From positions 806,001 through 870,000 of the forward strand of contig NZ_JACCBJ010000001.1 in assembly GCF_013408745.1 (NCBI RefSeq): a DNA stretch of 64,000 bases, in the 5' to 3' direction. The position numbers were made by a program, and so were the translations under genes. Positions 9,675 through 17,667 of this stretch are shown here, in pieces; the first letter of the stretch is position 1, and every line of letters begins with the position of its first letter. A model generated the notes under the pieces. The model was not told the DNA's origin. It ran no database searches and saw only the letters and a program-made list of their open reading frames with translations. The DNA comes from Leifsonia soli (GTDB lineage: Bacteria > Actinomycetota > Actinomycetes > Actinomycetales > Microbacteriaceae).

Positions 9675-10013
9675 ATGGACCGCATGTGGAGACGCGCATC
9701 CGGTGACCGATCGACGGCAGGCAGGGGGGCGGAGACCTCCGGGAGCCGGGGACCCGGCCTCGGCGTCGGCGTCCAGGTGTACGTGCGGGAGCACGAGCCG
9801 GCGACGTCGGACGACTGGGTCGGCGAGCCGACCGGCGTGATCGTCGCGCCGGGCGACCGGGGCCTCCGCAACGTCTACGGTCCGCAGGACGGGCTGACGA
9901 CGTGGACGGTGTCCTTCTTCGAGCCCCAGCACCGCCGCGACGGACGCGGGCCGTACGAGACCGCGGTCATCCCGGCGTCGCTGCTGGTCGCCGAAGAGCC
10001 CTACGACCGTTGA
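9675..10013 (+). CDS. Hypothetical protein, 112 aa
   Basis: Not recognised. The first ~28 residues are basic and low-complexity and may not be translated; from residue 29 the sequence becomes an ordered beta-rich domain (GLGVGVQVYVREHEPATSDD ... WTVSFFEPQHRRDGRGPYETAVIP) resembling a small SH3-like barrel. The ATG at 9675 is a guess: a second ATG lies at 9684 and no clear RBS is present. It sits between the insertase gene and another unknown gene, all on the plus strand. Confidence 0.55.
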   Translation: MDRMWRRASGDRSTAGRGAETSGSRGPGLGVGVQVYVREHEPATSDDWVGEPTGVIVAPGDRGLRNVYGPQDGLTTWTVSFFEPQHRRDGRGPYETAVIPASLLVAEEPYDR

Positions 10014-10079
10014 TCGTGCCCGTCCCGGCCCGCGGCTGAACCGGTTCGGCACCCCCTACCTCCCGGCGCGCCGCGAACC

Positions 10080-10091
10080 TACAATGTCGGC
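10080..10091 (+). promoter_or_regulatory. Leaderless-type promoter box
   Basis: TACAAT (10080-10085), a near-perfect actinobacterial -10 box, is followed by 6 bases and the ATG at 10092. No Shine-Dalgarno sequence fits in between, so the mRNA most likely starts at the ATG. Confidence 0.6.
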
Positions 10092-10820
10092 ATGTTCGTC
10101 GAGGGCACCCTTCGATGGCAGGTCACGGAGGACTGCCCGTGGGACCTGCTCGTCGCCCTCGCCGTGCGCGAGCTCGCCGGCCTCGACGGCCGGGTGGAGC
10201 CTGCGCTTCCGCGGGTCGAACCGGCGGTGGTCCCTGTGCTCCAGTCGCGGCGCACGGAGGCGGCGGACGGGCGGGGGACGTCCGCGCCCGTCCAGCGCGC
10301 CCGGCCGGCTCCCGTCATCCACCCCGCTCGCCCTGCCGGACGCCCCGCAGCGCCGGCGGCCGACGCCGGGGGACCGGGGGATGACCGCATCGCGGCCCTG
10401 GCCCGGCAGTGGGAGGCGTGGTTCGAGGTCGCGGCCGACCGTCACCGCCGCCTGACGGCTCCGCTGCTGCGGCCCCCGCACTTCGCGGCGTTCGACCGGG
10501 TCATCGAGCTGCAGGACGCGGTGATCGCGCACTTCGATGCGGCGGCAGGCTGGGCGACGGCGCGGCACGCCGAATACCTGGCGGACAGCGCGGAGCACCA
10601 CGCCCGGCGCGCCGCCGACATCGTGGATGTCGTTCGGGAGCGCGAACACGAGCTGCGGCGCCAGGCCGGGTACTTCCGGCTCGACATCGACGTGCTGCCG
10701 CTCGCCGAGAAGGGGACGTGGATCGTCGGGCCGCACACCGTGGTGGTCAGCGCGTCGCTGCGGAACGACTCCGTCGCGTTCCGCGACTGGCTGCGCCCCC
10801 TGGTCGCCGCCCTCGTCTGA
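10092..10820 (+). CDS. Hypothetical protein with proline/alanine-rich linker, 242 aa
   Basis: Not recognised. It has three parts: a short N-terminal beta-like segment (MFVEGTLRWQVTEDCPWDLL), a disordered Ala/Pro/Arg linker at about residues 40-100, and a helical C-terminal domain (residues 100-242) with regularly spaced acidic and basic residues (HAEYLADSAEHHARRAADIV ... REREHELRRQAGYFRLDIDV). No signal peptide or membrane helix. The start is set by the TACAAT box 6 bases upstream. It ends just before a hairpin at 10827-10867. Confidence 0.65.
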   Translation: MFVEGTLRWQVTEDCPWDLLVALAVRELAGLDGRVEPALPRVEPAVVPVLQSRRTEAADGRGTSAPVQRARPAPVIHPARPAGRPAAPAADAGGPGDDRIAALARQWEAWFEVAADRHRRLTAPLLRPPHFAAFDRVIELQDAVIAHFDAAAGWATARHAEYLADSAEHHARRAADIVDVVREREHELRRQAGYFRLDIDVLPLAEKGTWIVGPHTVVVSASLRNDSVAFRDWLRPLVAALV

Positions 10821-10826
10821 CGTCCC

Positions 10827-10867
10827 TCCCCGCCGAGTCGCGACACCATGTCACCACTCGGCGGGGA
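10827..10867. terminator. Nested perfect hairpin between convergent genes
   Basis: The outer arms are perfect 12-base complements (TCCCCGCCGAGT at 10827-10838 and ACTCGGCGGGGA at 10856-10867). An inner GACA/TGTC pair at 10842-10852 closes a 3-base loop. It lies 6 bases after the stop of the plus-strand gene and about 75 bases from the stop of the minus-strand gene, so it probably terminates both. No T-tract follows. Confidence 0.55.
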
Positions 10868-10942
10868 TTCCGACAACGACTCACGACTCGACGGCCTGGC
10901 GGACAGGCGGCCAGAGGGGGAGGGGGAGGGGTGCGGGCGCGG

Positions 10943-11947
10943 TCAGGCGGGGCGACGGGCCGGGGAGGCGGTGAGCGCCGGGTCGGTCTGGGCGACGTCC
11001 CCGACGGCCTCGTCGATCCGGCCCATGATGTCGCCGGAGAGCCGGATGCCGGCGGCCGCGGCGTTCGACCGCACCTGCTCCGGGCGCGACGCCCCGACGA
11101 TCGCGCCGGACACGTTCTGGTTCTGCAGCACCCACGCGACGGCGAGCTGCGCCATGGTGATGCCGAGCTCGTCCGCGATCGGCTGGAGCCCCTGGACGGC
11201 GGTCAGCACCTCATCGCGCAGGAAGCCGCGGATGGCGTCGGCGCCGCCCTTCGTGTCGGCCGCGCGGCTGCCCTCCGGCGCCTGCTGCCCGGGACGGTAC
11301 TTGCCGGTGAGCACGCCCTGGGCGACGGGCGACCAGACGATCTGCGAGATCCCCAGCTCGCCCGAGGTCGGGACGACCTGCTTCTCGATGACCCTCCACA
11401 GCATCGAATACTGCGGCTGGTTCGAGATCAGCTGGACGTTGAGCTCCTTCGCGAGCGCGTGCCCCGCCCGCAGCTGGTCGGCCGTCCACTCGCTGACGCC
11501 GATGTAGAGGGCCTTGCCGGAGCGGACGACGTCGGCGAACGCCTGCATCGTCTCCTCGAGCGGGGTCTCGTGGTCGTAGCGGTGCGCCTGGTACAGGTCC
11601 ACGTAGTCGGTTCCGAGGCGCTGCAGCGACCCGTCGATCGACTCGAGGATGTGCTTGCGCGAGAGCCCGACATCGTTGTGGCCCTTCGGACCGGTCGGCC
11701 AGTACACCTTGGTGAAGATCTCGAGGGAGGCGCGCCGCTGGTTCTTGAGGGCGTCGCCGAGCACCTGCTCCGCCACCGTGTTGGCGTACGCGTCCGCCGT
11801 GTCGAACGTGGTGATGCCCGCGTCGAGGGCGGCGTGGACGCACTCGGTCGCCGTGTCGTTCTCCACCTGCGAGCCGTGGGTGAGCCAGTTGCCGTAGATG
11901 ATCTCGGAGATCTTGAGTCCGCTGTTGCCGAGGTACCTGAATTCCAT
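10943..11947 (-). CDS. Aldo/keto reductase (KCNAB-type)
   Basis: 334 aa. An NADPH-dependent oxidoreductase of the voltage-gated potassium channel beta-subunit-like AKR group. The catalytic tetrad is readable: Asp49 and Tyr54 (TTFDTADAYAN), Lys80 (LEIFTKVYW) and His122 (VDLYQAHRYD). The C-terminal cofactor segment GAIVGASRPEQVRSN is also typical. Start ATG at 11947 begins the canonical MEFRYLGNSGLKISEI. It is divergent from dinB, with 57 bases between the starts. Substrate unknown. Confidence 0.93.
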   Translation of the reverse strand: MEFRYLGNSGLKISEIIYGNWLTHGSQVENDTATECVHAALDAGITTFDTADAYANTVAEQVLGDALKNQRRASLEIFTKVYWPTGPKGHNDVGLSRKHILESIDGSLQRLGTDYVDLYQAHRYDHETPLEETMQAFADVVRSGKALYIGVSEWTADQLRAGHALAKELNVQLISNQPQYSMLWRVIEKQVVPTSGELGISQIVWSPVAQGVLTGKYRPGQQAPEGSRAADTKGGADAIRGFLRDEVLTAVQGLQPIADELGITMAQLAVAWVLQNQNVSGAIVGASRPEQVRSNAAAAGIRLSGDIMGRIDEAVGDVAQTDPALTASPARRPA

Positions 11948-12004
11948 GTGCCCAACGTATCCCCGTTCGTCGCGGGTGTCGGCGGAGGGTGAGAAGCTGG
12001 AGTC

Positions 12005-13279
12005 GTGGGACGAGCGGATGGCAGCCAGCGCCAGGTGAGCGCGTCCGACGTCGACGACTCCGAGTCCGCCATCCTGCATGTCGACATGGATGCGTTCTTC
12101 GCCTCCGTCGAGCTGCTGGAGCGTCCCGACGCGCGCGGCAAGCCGGCGATCGTCGGGCACGCCGGGGGCCGTGGCGTCGTCACGAGCGCGACCTACGAGG
12201 CGCGGCGGTACGGCGTCCGCAGCGCGATGCCGATGTCGCAGGCGCTGCGGCTGTGCCCGAACGCGATCATCCTGCCGCCGCACTACGAGCGCTACACCGA
12301 GTACTCGGCCAAGGTGATGGAGATCTTCCGCGAGGTCACTCCGCTGGTCGAGCCGCTCAGCATCGACGAGGCGTTCCTGGACGTGTCCGGCGCGCGCCGC
12401 CTCCTCGGCTCCCCGCGCCGCATCGCGGAGCTGATCCGCTCGCGCGTGTGGGAGGAGACCGGCCTGACGTGCTCGGTCGGGGTGGCCGCGACCAAGTTCA
12501 TGGCGAAGCTCGCCTCGGGCCGTGCGAAGCCGGACGGCCTCCTGGTCATCCCGCGCGCGGAGACGCTCACGTTCCTCCGGCCGCTCCCGGTCGGCGCGCT
12601 CTGGGGTGTCGGCGCGAGCACGCAGGCGTCGCTCGAACGGATGGGTCTGCTGACGGTGGGCGACCTGGCGGACGCCCCGCTGCACGTGCTGCAGAAGGCG
12701 GTCGGCGATGCGGGCGGACGAAAGCTCCACGACCTCGCGAACGGGCGGGATGCGCGCCGCATCGTCACCGAGTCGCGCGAGAAGAGCATCGGCCACGAGA
12801 ACACCTTCGGGACGGACGTCGGCGACCTCGACACGCTCCGCCGCGAGTTCCTGCGCCTGTCCGGCCGGGTCGGCGAACGCCTCCGCACGCACGCGATGAT
12901 CGCCCGGACGGTGTCGATCAAGGTGCGGTTCTCCGACTTCCGCACGATCACCCGGTCGCGGACGCTCGCCGAGCCGACCAACGTCGGCAGACGGTTGTTC
13001 GAGGAGGCGTGGGATGTGTTCGGCGCCCTGAACCTCGACGTGCGGCAGACCCCGCTCCGGCTCATCGGCGTCCGTGCCGAGCAGCTGCTCGACGCGGGCG
13101 GCGACGCCGTCGCGCTGTGGGATCCGGACGAGGAGTGGCGGGAGACCGAGCGCACCCTCGACGCCGTGAGCGCGCGGTTCGGCCGCGGGATGATCGGCCC
13201 GGCCTCGCTGGTGCGCCGCGCGCGCGACGCGGACGAGGAGGAGCGCGACGGCCGGAACCCCCGGTACGTCAGCGACTGA
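12005..13279 (+). CDS. dinB: DNA polymerase IV (Y-family, DinB)
   Basis: 424 aa from a GTG. An error-prone translesion polymerase. The palm carboxylates are Asp27 (LHVDMDAFFASVE) and Asp121-Glu122 (SIDEAFLDVSG); the helix-hairpin-helix thumb region (LPVGALWGVGASTQASLERM) and the little-finger domain (about 245-370) follow. The C-terminal tail beyond residue 370 shows no QL-S/D-LF beta-clamp motif that I can point to. I saw no LexA box in the 57-base upstream gap. The first ~20 residues are not conserved, so the true start may be slightly downstream. Confidence 0.95.
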   Translation: MGRADGSQRQVSASDVDDSESAILHVDMDAFFASVELLERPDARGKPAIVGHAGGRGVVTSATYEARRYGVRSAMPMSQALRLCPNAIILPPHYERYTEYSAKVMEIFREVTPLVEPLSIDEAFLDVSGARRLLGSPRRIAELIRSRVWEETGLTCSVGVAATKFMAKLASGRAKPDGLLVIPRAETLTFLRPLPVGALWGVGASTQASLERMGLLTVGDLADAPLHVLQKAVGDAGGRKLHDLANGRDARRIVTESREKSIGHENTFGTDVGDLDTLRREFLRLSGRVGERLRTHAMIARTVSIKVRFSDFRTITRSRTLAEPTNVGRRLFEEAWDVFGALNLDVRQTPLRLIGVRAEQLLDAGGDAVALWDPDEEWRETERTLDAVSARFGRGMIGPASLVRRARDADEEERDGRNPRYVSD

Positions 13280-13309
13280 ACGGGCCTGGCAACGCCGGAG
13301 GGCGGGGGC

Positions 13310-13322
13310 TACGGTGGCTACC
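13310..13322 (+). promoter_or_regulatory. Leaderless-type promoter box
   Basis: TACGGT at 13310-13315, then 7 bases, then the ATG at 13323. A purine-rich stretch (GGAGGGCGGGGG) lies upstream at 13297-13308, too far to act as the RBS for this ATG. Confidence 0.45.
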
Positions 13323-13655
13323 ATGACGAACATCTCGCTCCAGCTCGCGGAGACCCTCAGTGCCTCCGGAATCAAATCGGTCTACGGCGAGCCGGTCGTC
13401 GTCAACGGGACGACCATCGTCCCGGTCGCGGCGGTGCAGTTCGGGTTCGGCGCAGGCAACGTCGGCGATGGCGGCGACGACGCGCCGGGCGGCGGTGGCG
13501 GCGGTGGCTGGGCCGTGCCCTTCGGCGCGTACGTCTCCGACGAGACCGGGGTCCGCTTCCGGCCCAACCTGATCACGCTGCTGGCCGTCGGCATCCCCTT
13601 CCTCTGGGTGGCCGGACACGCCTGGTCGCGGGTGATCCGCGCGCTCAAGAAGTAG
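13323..13655 (+). CDS. GerW/YtfJ-family protein
   Basis: 110 aa. The layout matches the YtfJ (sporulation protein GerW) family found well beyond spore formers: an N-terminal helix (LAETLSASGIKSVYGEPVVV), a strand pair (GTTIVPVAAVQFGFGAG), a glycine-only loop (GGGGGGGW, residues 56-63), and a C-terminal hydrophobic helix (LITLLAVGIPFLWVAGHAW) that could anchor it in the membrane. Function in non-sporulating Actinobacteria is unknown. The ATG at 13323 is preferred over the GTG at 13314 because of the TANNNT box placement. Confidence 0.75.
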   Translation: MTNISLQLAETLSASGIKSVYGEPVVVNGTTIVPVAAVQFGFGAGNVGDGGDDAPGGGGGGGWAVPFGAYVSDETGVRFRPNLITLLAVGIPFLWVAGHAWSRVIRALKK

Positions 13656-13681
13656 CGACGAGCGCTGCGCCCCCGGCGGAC

Positions 13682-13687
13682 TAGTAT
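13682..13687 (+). promoter_or_regulatory. -10 box of the thiamine operon
   Basis: TAGTAT at 13682-13687 lies just upstream of the TPP riboswitch, so transcription would begin at about 13694 and include the whole aptamer. No clear -35 hexamer. Confidence 0.5.
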
Positions 13688-13696
13688 GGGGGCGAA

Positions 13697-13785
13697 CACG
13701 GGAGTCCGGTGAGCCGGGCTGAGAGGAGACTTCTCCAAGTCTCGACCGTCGAACCTGATCTGGGTCATGCCAGCGCAGGGAGGCC
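13697..13785 (+). promoter_or_regulatory. TPP (thiamine pyrophosphate) riboswitch
   Basis: The universally conserved THI-box blocks are present in order: GGAGTCCGGTGAGCCGGGCTGAGA (ending at 13724, written here as consecutive blocks GGAG, CCGGTGAGCCGG and CTGAGA), then ACCTGATCTGG at 13753-13763, then GGGTCATGCCAGCGCAGGGA closing at about 13782. The P3 arm is GAGACTTCTCCAAGTCTC. When TPP is bound, expression of the downstream ykoE-ykoD-ykoC genes should fall, probably by hiding the ribosome-binding region (AAAGG before the GTG at 13833), since no terminator hairpin follows. Confidence 0.93.
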
Positions 13786-13832
13786 ATCTCACATCCCGTG
13801 CCCTGTTTTCGCTGAATGAAAGGGCACGTCCA

Positions 13833-14459
13833 GTGCATGCAACCATCACGTCCTCGTCCACCGGCGCGCGGTCGCGCGTCCTCCGCTGGCGCGTCGTCGA
13901 CATCGTCGTCGCCAGCGTCGTCGCCGTCGCGTCCGGCGTCGTCTTCTGGGTCTGGGGTGTCGTCCAGAACCCGATGTCCGGTCCCGTCGGGGCCGCCCTG
14001 CCCGGGTACCAGGGCATCCTCAACGGCCCCTGGCTGTTCGCCGGTGTGCTCGTCGCCCTCATCGTCCGGAAGCCGGGGGCGGCCTTGTTCGGCGAGGTCG
14101 TCGCCGCGACCGTCTCCGCGCTGATCGGCACGCAGTGGGGCTTCGCGACCCTGCTCTCCGGTCTGGTGCAGGGGCTCGGCGCCGAGATCGTGTTCGCGCT
14201 GTTCCTCTACGCGAACTGGCGCCTCGTCCCCGCTCTGCTCGCGGGCGCCGGGGCCGGCATCGCCGAGTCGATCCTCGACCTGCTGTACTGGTACCCGGGC
14301 TCGAAGCCGGAGTTCGCGATCACCTACGCGATCACCACGACGATCTCGGGGATCGTGTTCGCCGGTCTCGGATCGTGGCTGCTGGTCCGCGCCCTCGCGG
14401 CGACCGGCGCGCTGAGCCGCTTCGCCGCAGGCCGCGAGTCGCGGACGTCCCGGGCCTGA
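13833..14459 (+). CDS. ykoE: YkoE-type ECF transporter S component (thiamine/HMP precursor uptake)
   Basis: 208 aa from a GTG at 13833, 48 bases after the TPP riboswitch, with AAAGG upstream. The substrate-binding membrane subunit of an energy-coupling-factor importer. It has five to six hydrophobic helices, with the YkoE-like features VWGVVQNPMSG, QWGFATLLSGLVQGLGAEIVF and DLLYWYPGSKPEFAITYAI. Together with the ATPase and EcfT-like genes that follow it forms a complete transporter. The riboswitch ties the substrate to thiamine or its hydroxymethylpyrimidine precursor. Confidence 0.92.
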   Translation: MHATITSSSTGARSRVLRWRVVDIVVASVVAVASGVVFWVWGVVQNPMSGPVGAALPGYQGILNGPWLFAGVLVALIVRKPGAALFGEVVAATVSALIGTQWGFATLLSGLVQGLGAEIVFALFLYANWRLVPALLAGAGAGIAESILDLLYWYPGSKPEFAITYAITTTISGIVFAGLGSWLLVRALAATGALSRFAAGRESRTSRA

Positions 14460-14464
14460 CGGCC

Positions 14465-15967
14465 ATGGAGTCAGGACGGACCGGCCCGGCCGCCGTCCGC
14501 GTCGACGGCTGGGGCTGGCGTTACGAGGGACGCGACGGCTGGGCCGCCCGCGGCGTGGATCTGCGCATCGAGCCGGGGGAGCGCGTGCTGCTGCTCGGCG
14601 CCTCCGGTGCGGGCAAGAGCACGCTGCTCGCCGGTCTCGCCGGTGTGCTCGGCGGCGACGACGACGGCGAGGCCGAAGGGTCGCTGACCGTCGCGGGACG
14701 CCCTCCCGCGTCTGCGCGGGGGACCGCCGGGCTGCTGCTGCAGGACCCGGACGCCCAGGTCATCCTCGCGCGTGTCGGCGACGACGTCGCCTTCGCGTGC
14801 GAGAACCTCGGCGTGCCGCGGGAGGAGCTGTGGCGCCGTGTCCGGCGCGCGCTCATCGACGTCGGGCTCGACGTTCCGCTCGACCGGTCCACGAGCCGGC
14901 TCTCCGGCGGTCAGAAGCAGCGTCTGGCGCTGGCGGGGCTGCTCGCCATGCAGCCCGGGCTGCTGCTGCTCGACGAGCCGACGGCGAACCTCGATCCGGA
15001 CGGGGTGCTGGAGGTGCGGGACGCCGTCCGGTCGGCTCTCGACGCCACGGGTGCGACCCTGGTCGTCGTCGAGCACCGCGTCGCGGTGTGGCGCGACCTG
15101 GTGACCCGGGTCGTCGTACTCGGGGCGGACGGCGGCGTGCTGGCCGACGGTGAGCCCGACCGGGTCCTCGCGGACACCGCGGGCGAGCTGCGGCGCGCCG
15201 GCGTCTGGCTGCCCGGCACGCCCGTCCCGCGGTCGCCGGCCGTCGCCGATGGTGCCCCTCTGCTGACGGCCCGGTCGCTGGAGTTCGGCCGCGGACCGGC
15301 GGTGACGCGCCGTCGGAAGCGCGTGCGTCCTCCGGTCGGGGCCCCGGTCGGCCGTCCGGTCGACGCCGACGTGCGCGAGGGTTCCGCTCTGGCGCTCACC
15401 GGCGCGAACGGCGCGGGCAAGTCGACCCTCGCACTGACCATCGGCGGCCTCCTCCCGCCGCTCGGCGGGGCGCTCGTCGCCGAGCCTGCGCTGGCGGCCG
15501 GGGCATCGGCCGATCCCTCGGCCTGGCGCTCCCGGGAGCTCCTGACGCGGGTCGGGAGCGTCTTCCAGAATCCCGAGCACCAGTTCATCGCCCCCACCGT
15601 CCGCGAGGAGCTCGCCGCCGGACCCCGGGCTCTCCGGCTCCCCGACGGGGAGGTCGAGCGTCGCGTCGACGAGCTGCTCGACCGCCTGGCGCTGACGGAA
15701 CTCGCCGATGCCAACCCGTTCGCGCTGTCCGGCGGCCAGAAGCGACGGCTGTCGGTCGGGACGGCGCTGGCGACCCGCCCGCGCCTGCTGGTGCTGGACG
15801 AGCCCACGTTCGGGCAGGACGCCCGCACCTGGGACGGCCTGGTGCGGACGATCGCCGAGCTGCGCGGCGACGGCCACGCCATCGTGGCCGCGACGCACGA
15901 CGCGGAGTTCATCGAGGCGGTGGGGGCGGCGCGGCTCACCCTCGACGCTGCGGAGGTGCGGGCATGA
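14465..15967 (+). CDS. ykoD: YkoD-type ECF ATPase, two fused ABC domains
   Basis: 500 aa with two nucleotide-binding domains. Domain 1: Walker A GASGAGKS at 45-52, signature LSGGQKQRLAL, Walker B LLLLDEPTANLD. Domain 2: Walker A GANGAGKS at 313-320, signature LSGGQKRRLS, Walker B LLVLDEPTFGQD. It powers the importer. Odd point: the start of domain 2 contains a basic, proline/valine stretch (RRRKRVRPPVGAPVGRPVDA, about residues 281-300) where the A-loop strand usually is. It starts 5 bases after ykoE and its TGA overlaps the next ATG (ATGA at 15964), so translation is coupled. Confidence 0.93.
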   Translation: MESGRTGPAAVRVDGWGWRYEGRDGWAARGVDLRIEPGERVLLLGASGAGKSTLLAGLAGVLGGDDDGEAEGSLTVAGRPPASARGTAGLLLQDPDAQVILARVGDDVAFACENLGVPREELWRRVRRALIDVGLDVPLDRSTSRLSGGQKQRLALAGLLAMQPGLLLLDEPTANLDPDGVLEVRDAVRSALDATGATLVVVEHRVAVWRDLVTRVVVLGADGGVLADGEPDRVLADTAGELRRAGVWLPGTPVPRSPAVADGAPLLTARSLEFGRGPAVTRRRKRVRPPVGAPVGRPVDADVREGSALALTGANGAGKSTLALTIGGLLPPLGGALVAEPALAAGASADPSAWRSRELLTRVGSVFQNPEHQFIAPTVREELAAGPRALRLPDGEVERRVDELLDRLALTELADANPFALSGGQKRRLSVGTALATRPRLLVLDEPTFGQDARTWDGLVRTIAELRGDGHAIVAATHDAEFIEAVGAARLTLDAAEVRA

Positions 15968-16743
15968 GCCTCGTCCAGCCGCTCCGCACCGGTCCGCTCG
16001 CGACGCTCAACCCGGTCGCCAAGCTCGGCGCCGCCTTCATCGTCACGCTCGCCCTGCTGCTCTCGATCGACCCGGTGTCGGCGGGCGTCGCCCTCGTCCT
16101 GGAGCTCGTCCTGCTGACCCTCGCGCGCATCCCGCTGCGGACCATCGTCGCCCGCACCGCCCCGGTCTGGATCGCCGCGCCGCTCGCCGGGCTGACCACC
16201 GTGCTCTACGGCCAGACCTCCGGGACGGTCTACGTCCAGTGGTGGGCGGTGGAGATCAGCGACGGCTCGATCGCCCTCGGCGTCGCCACCGCCCTGCGCG
16301 TGCTCGCCATCGGGCTGCCCGCGGTGCTGCTGTTCATCACGATCGACCCGACCGACCTGGCGGATGGATTGGCGCAGCTGGTGCGGCTCCCCGCGCGTTT
16401 CGTGATCGGCGGGCTCGCCGCTCTCCGTCTGGTGGGGCTCTTCGCCGAGGACTGGCGCGCGCTGACGCTGGCACGCCGTGCTCGCGGCGTCGCGGAGACG
16501 GGCGCGGTGCGGCGCCTCCTCGGGCAGTCGTTCGCCCTGTTCGTGCTCTCGCTCCGGCGCGGCACGAAGCTGGCGACCGCGATGGAGGCGCGCGGTTTCG
16601 GCGCCCCCGGCGCGCGCACCTGGGCGCGCCCCTCCGTGTTCCGCGGCCGCGACTGGGCGGCCCTGGGAGTCGCGGCACTGGTCGCCGCCGCCGCGATCGC
16701 GGCGGCCGTCGCAGTGGGGAGCTGGAATGCGCCGCTCAGCTGA
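15964..16743 (+). CDS. ykoC: YkoC-type ECF transmembrane component (EcfT)
   Basis: 259 aa. The coupling membrane subunit of the ECF transporter. About five hydrophobic segments, starting NPVAKLGAAFIVTLALLLSI, and the two cytoplasmic coupling motifs: ARRARGVAETGAVRR (A-R-G type) near residue 178 and EARGFGAPGART near residue 212, which contact the ATPase grooves. It overlaps ykoD by 4 bases upstream and the kinase gene by 17 bases downstream, showing one tight operon. Confidence 0.93.
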   Translation: MSLVQPLRTGPLATLNPVAKLGAAFIVTLALLLSIDPVSAGVALVLELVLLTLARIPLRTIVARTAPVWIAAPLAGLTTVLYGQTSGTVYVQWWAVEISDGSIALGVATALRVLAIGLPAVLLFITIDPTDLADGLAQLVRLPARFVIGGLAALRLVGLFAEDWRALTLARRARGVAETGAVRRLLGQSFALFVLSLRRGTKLATAMEARGFGAPGARTWARPSVFRGRDWAALGVAALVAAAAIAAAVAVGSWNAPLS

Positions 16744-17359
16744 CGACCCGCTCGGGGCCCTCTGGTCGGCCGTGGGCCGGTCGGTCGCCGACGCCACCGC
16801 CGCGGGTCATACCCCGGTCATCCTGATCGACGGGCCGAGCGGCGCGGGCAAGAGCACCCTCGCCGACCTCCTGATCGCGCGCTGGCCGGCGGAGGGCCGG
16901 CCGCGGCTGGTGCGGATGGACGACCTCTACCCGGGATGGGACGGCCTCGACGCCGGAAGCGAGGCACTCGGCCGCGACCTCCTCGAGCCGCTGCGCGCCA
17001 TCGGCGCGGGCAGCTGGCAGCGCTGGAACTGGGCAGGACGCCATCCGTCCGGGGTCGAGCTGGTCGCCGGCGGCGAGCCGCTCGTCGTCGAGGGATGCGG
17101 CACGCTCTCCCGCCGGAATGTCGCCAGAGCGGACCTCGCCGTCTGGCTGGAGGCCGACGACGTGCTCCGCAAGGAACGCGCGCTCGCCCGCGACGGCGCG
17201 ACCTTCGCGGCGGAGTGGGACCGCTGGCAGGCGCAGTTCGACCGGTTCGTGGCCAGGGAGCATCCCCGCGCGTCGGCGGGTGTCGTCCTGGATGTGTCCG
17301 GTCTCGACCTGCCCGGTGGCCTCACCGATGTGCCTGCGGGTACTACGGTGGAGTCATGA
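16727..17359 (+). CDS. P-loop kinase-like protein (uridine kinase-like)
   Basis: 210 aa from the ATG at 16727, overlapping ykoC by 17 bases. Walker A GPSGAGKS at 36-43 follows a VILI strand; RMDDLYPGWDGLD corresponds to the substrate-binding D-D-x-Y motif of uridine kinase/phosphoribulokinase-like enzymes, and LVVEGCGTLSR is the Walker B region. Substrate unknown. Because it is locked into a TPP-controlled thiamine operon, phosphorylation of a thiamine precursor or a nucleoside is conceivable, but this is inference from position only. Confidence 0.75.
   Translation: MRRSADDPLGALWSAVGRSVADATAAGHTPVILIDGPSGAGKSTLADLLIARWPAEGRPRLVRMDDLYPGWDGLDAGSEALGRDLLEPLRAIGAGSWQRWNWAGRHPSGVELVAGGEPLVVEGCGTLSRRNVARADLAVWLEADDVLRKERALARDGATFAAEWDRWQAQFDRFVAREHPRASAGVVLDVSGLDLPGGLTDVPAGTTVES
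17344..17355 (+). promoter_or_regulatory. Possible internal leaderless promoter box
   Basis: TACGGT at 17344-17349, then 6 bases, then the ATG at 17356. It lies inside the end of the kinase gene. The same stretch holds GGAG 3 bases before the ATG, so ordinary coupled translation is equally possible. Confidence 0.35.
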
Positions 17360-17634
17360 CCGACGCACGCCAGGACCCCGAATACATCGTCGAGTACGCC
17401 GACGGCCCCCTCGCCGGCCAGACCGACCGCCGCTTCCTCGTGGACGGCAAGGTGGACGAGCGCATCGGCGTGATCGCCGCCGTGGAGGGGCTGGAGTCGA
17501 CGTTCTGGTACGTCGCGGGCGACGAGCGCGAGGTCGAGGGCCAGAAGCTGGTGTCGTACCACTTCGACGCTCCGGACTCCGACCCTGTCGAGGCCGACCC
17601 GGAGGACGAGTCGATCTTCGGGTACGGCGCCTGA
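17356..17634 (+). CDS. Small acidic hypothetical protein, 92 aa
   Basis: Not recognised. Strongly acidic, with an N-terminal beta-like segment (EYIVEYADGPLAGQTDRRFL) and an acidic tail (DAPDSDPVEADPEDESIFGY). No signal peptide or membrane helix. Its ATG overlaps the kinase TGA (ATGA at 17356-17359), so it is translated with the thiamine-transport operon. A short GCCGG-TTTCG-CCGGC hairpin follows at 17653-17667. Confidence 0.7.
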   Translation: MTDARQDPEYIVEYADGPLAGQTDRRFLVDGKVDERIGVIAAVEGLESTFWYVAGDEREVEGQKLVSYHFDAPDSDPVEADPEDESIFGYGA

Positions 17635-17652
17635 CCCTCTGCTGACGCGGGC

Positions 17653-17667
17653 CGCCGGTTTCGCCGG
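17653..17667. terminator. Short hairpin at the end of the thiamine operon
   Basis: GCCGG / CCGGC with a TTTCG loop, between the stop of the plus-strand operon and the stop of the convergent zincin gene. Weak by size, with no T-tract. Confidence 0.35.

Noticed and set aside
11948-12004. LexA/SOS box upstream of dinB
   Set aside because: No CGAAC-N4-GTTCG-like sequence in the gap; GTTCG occurs only as an isolated half.
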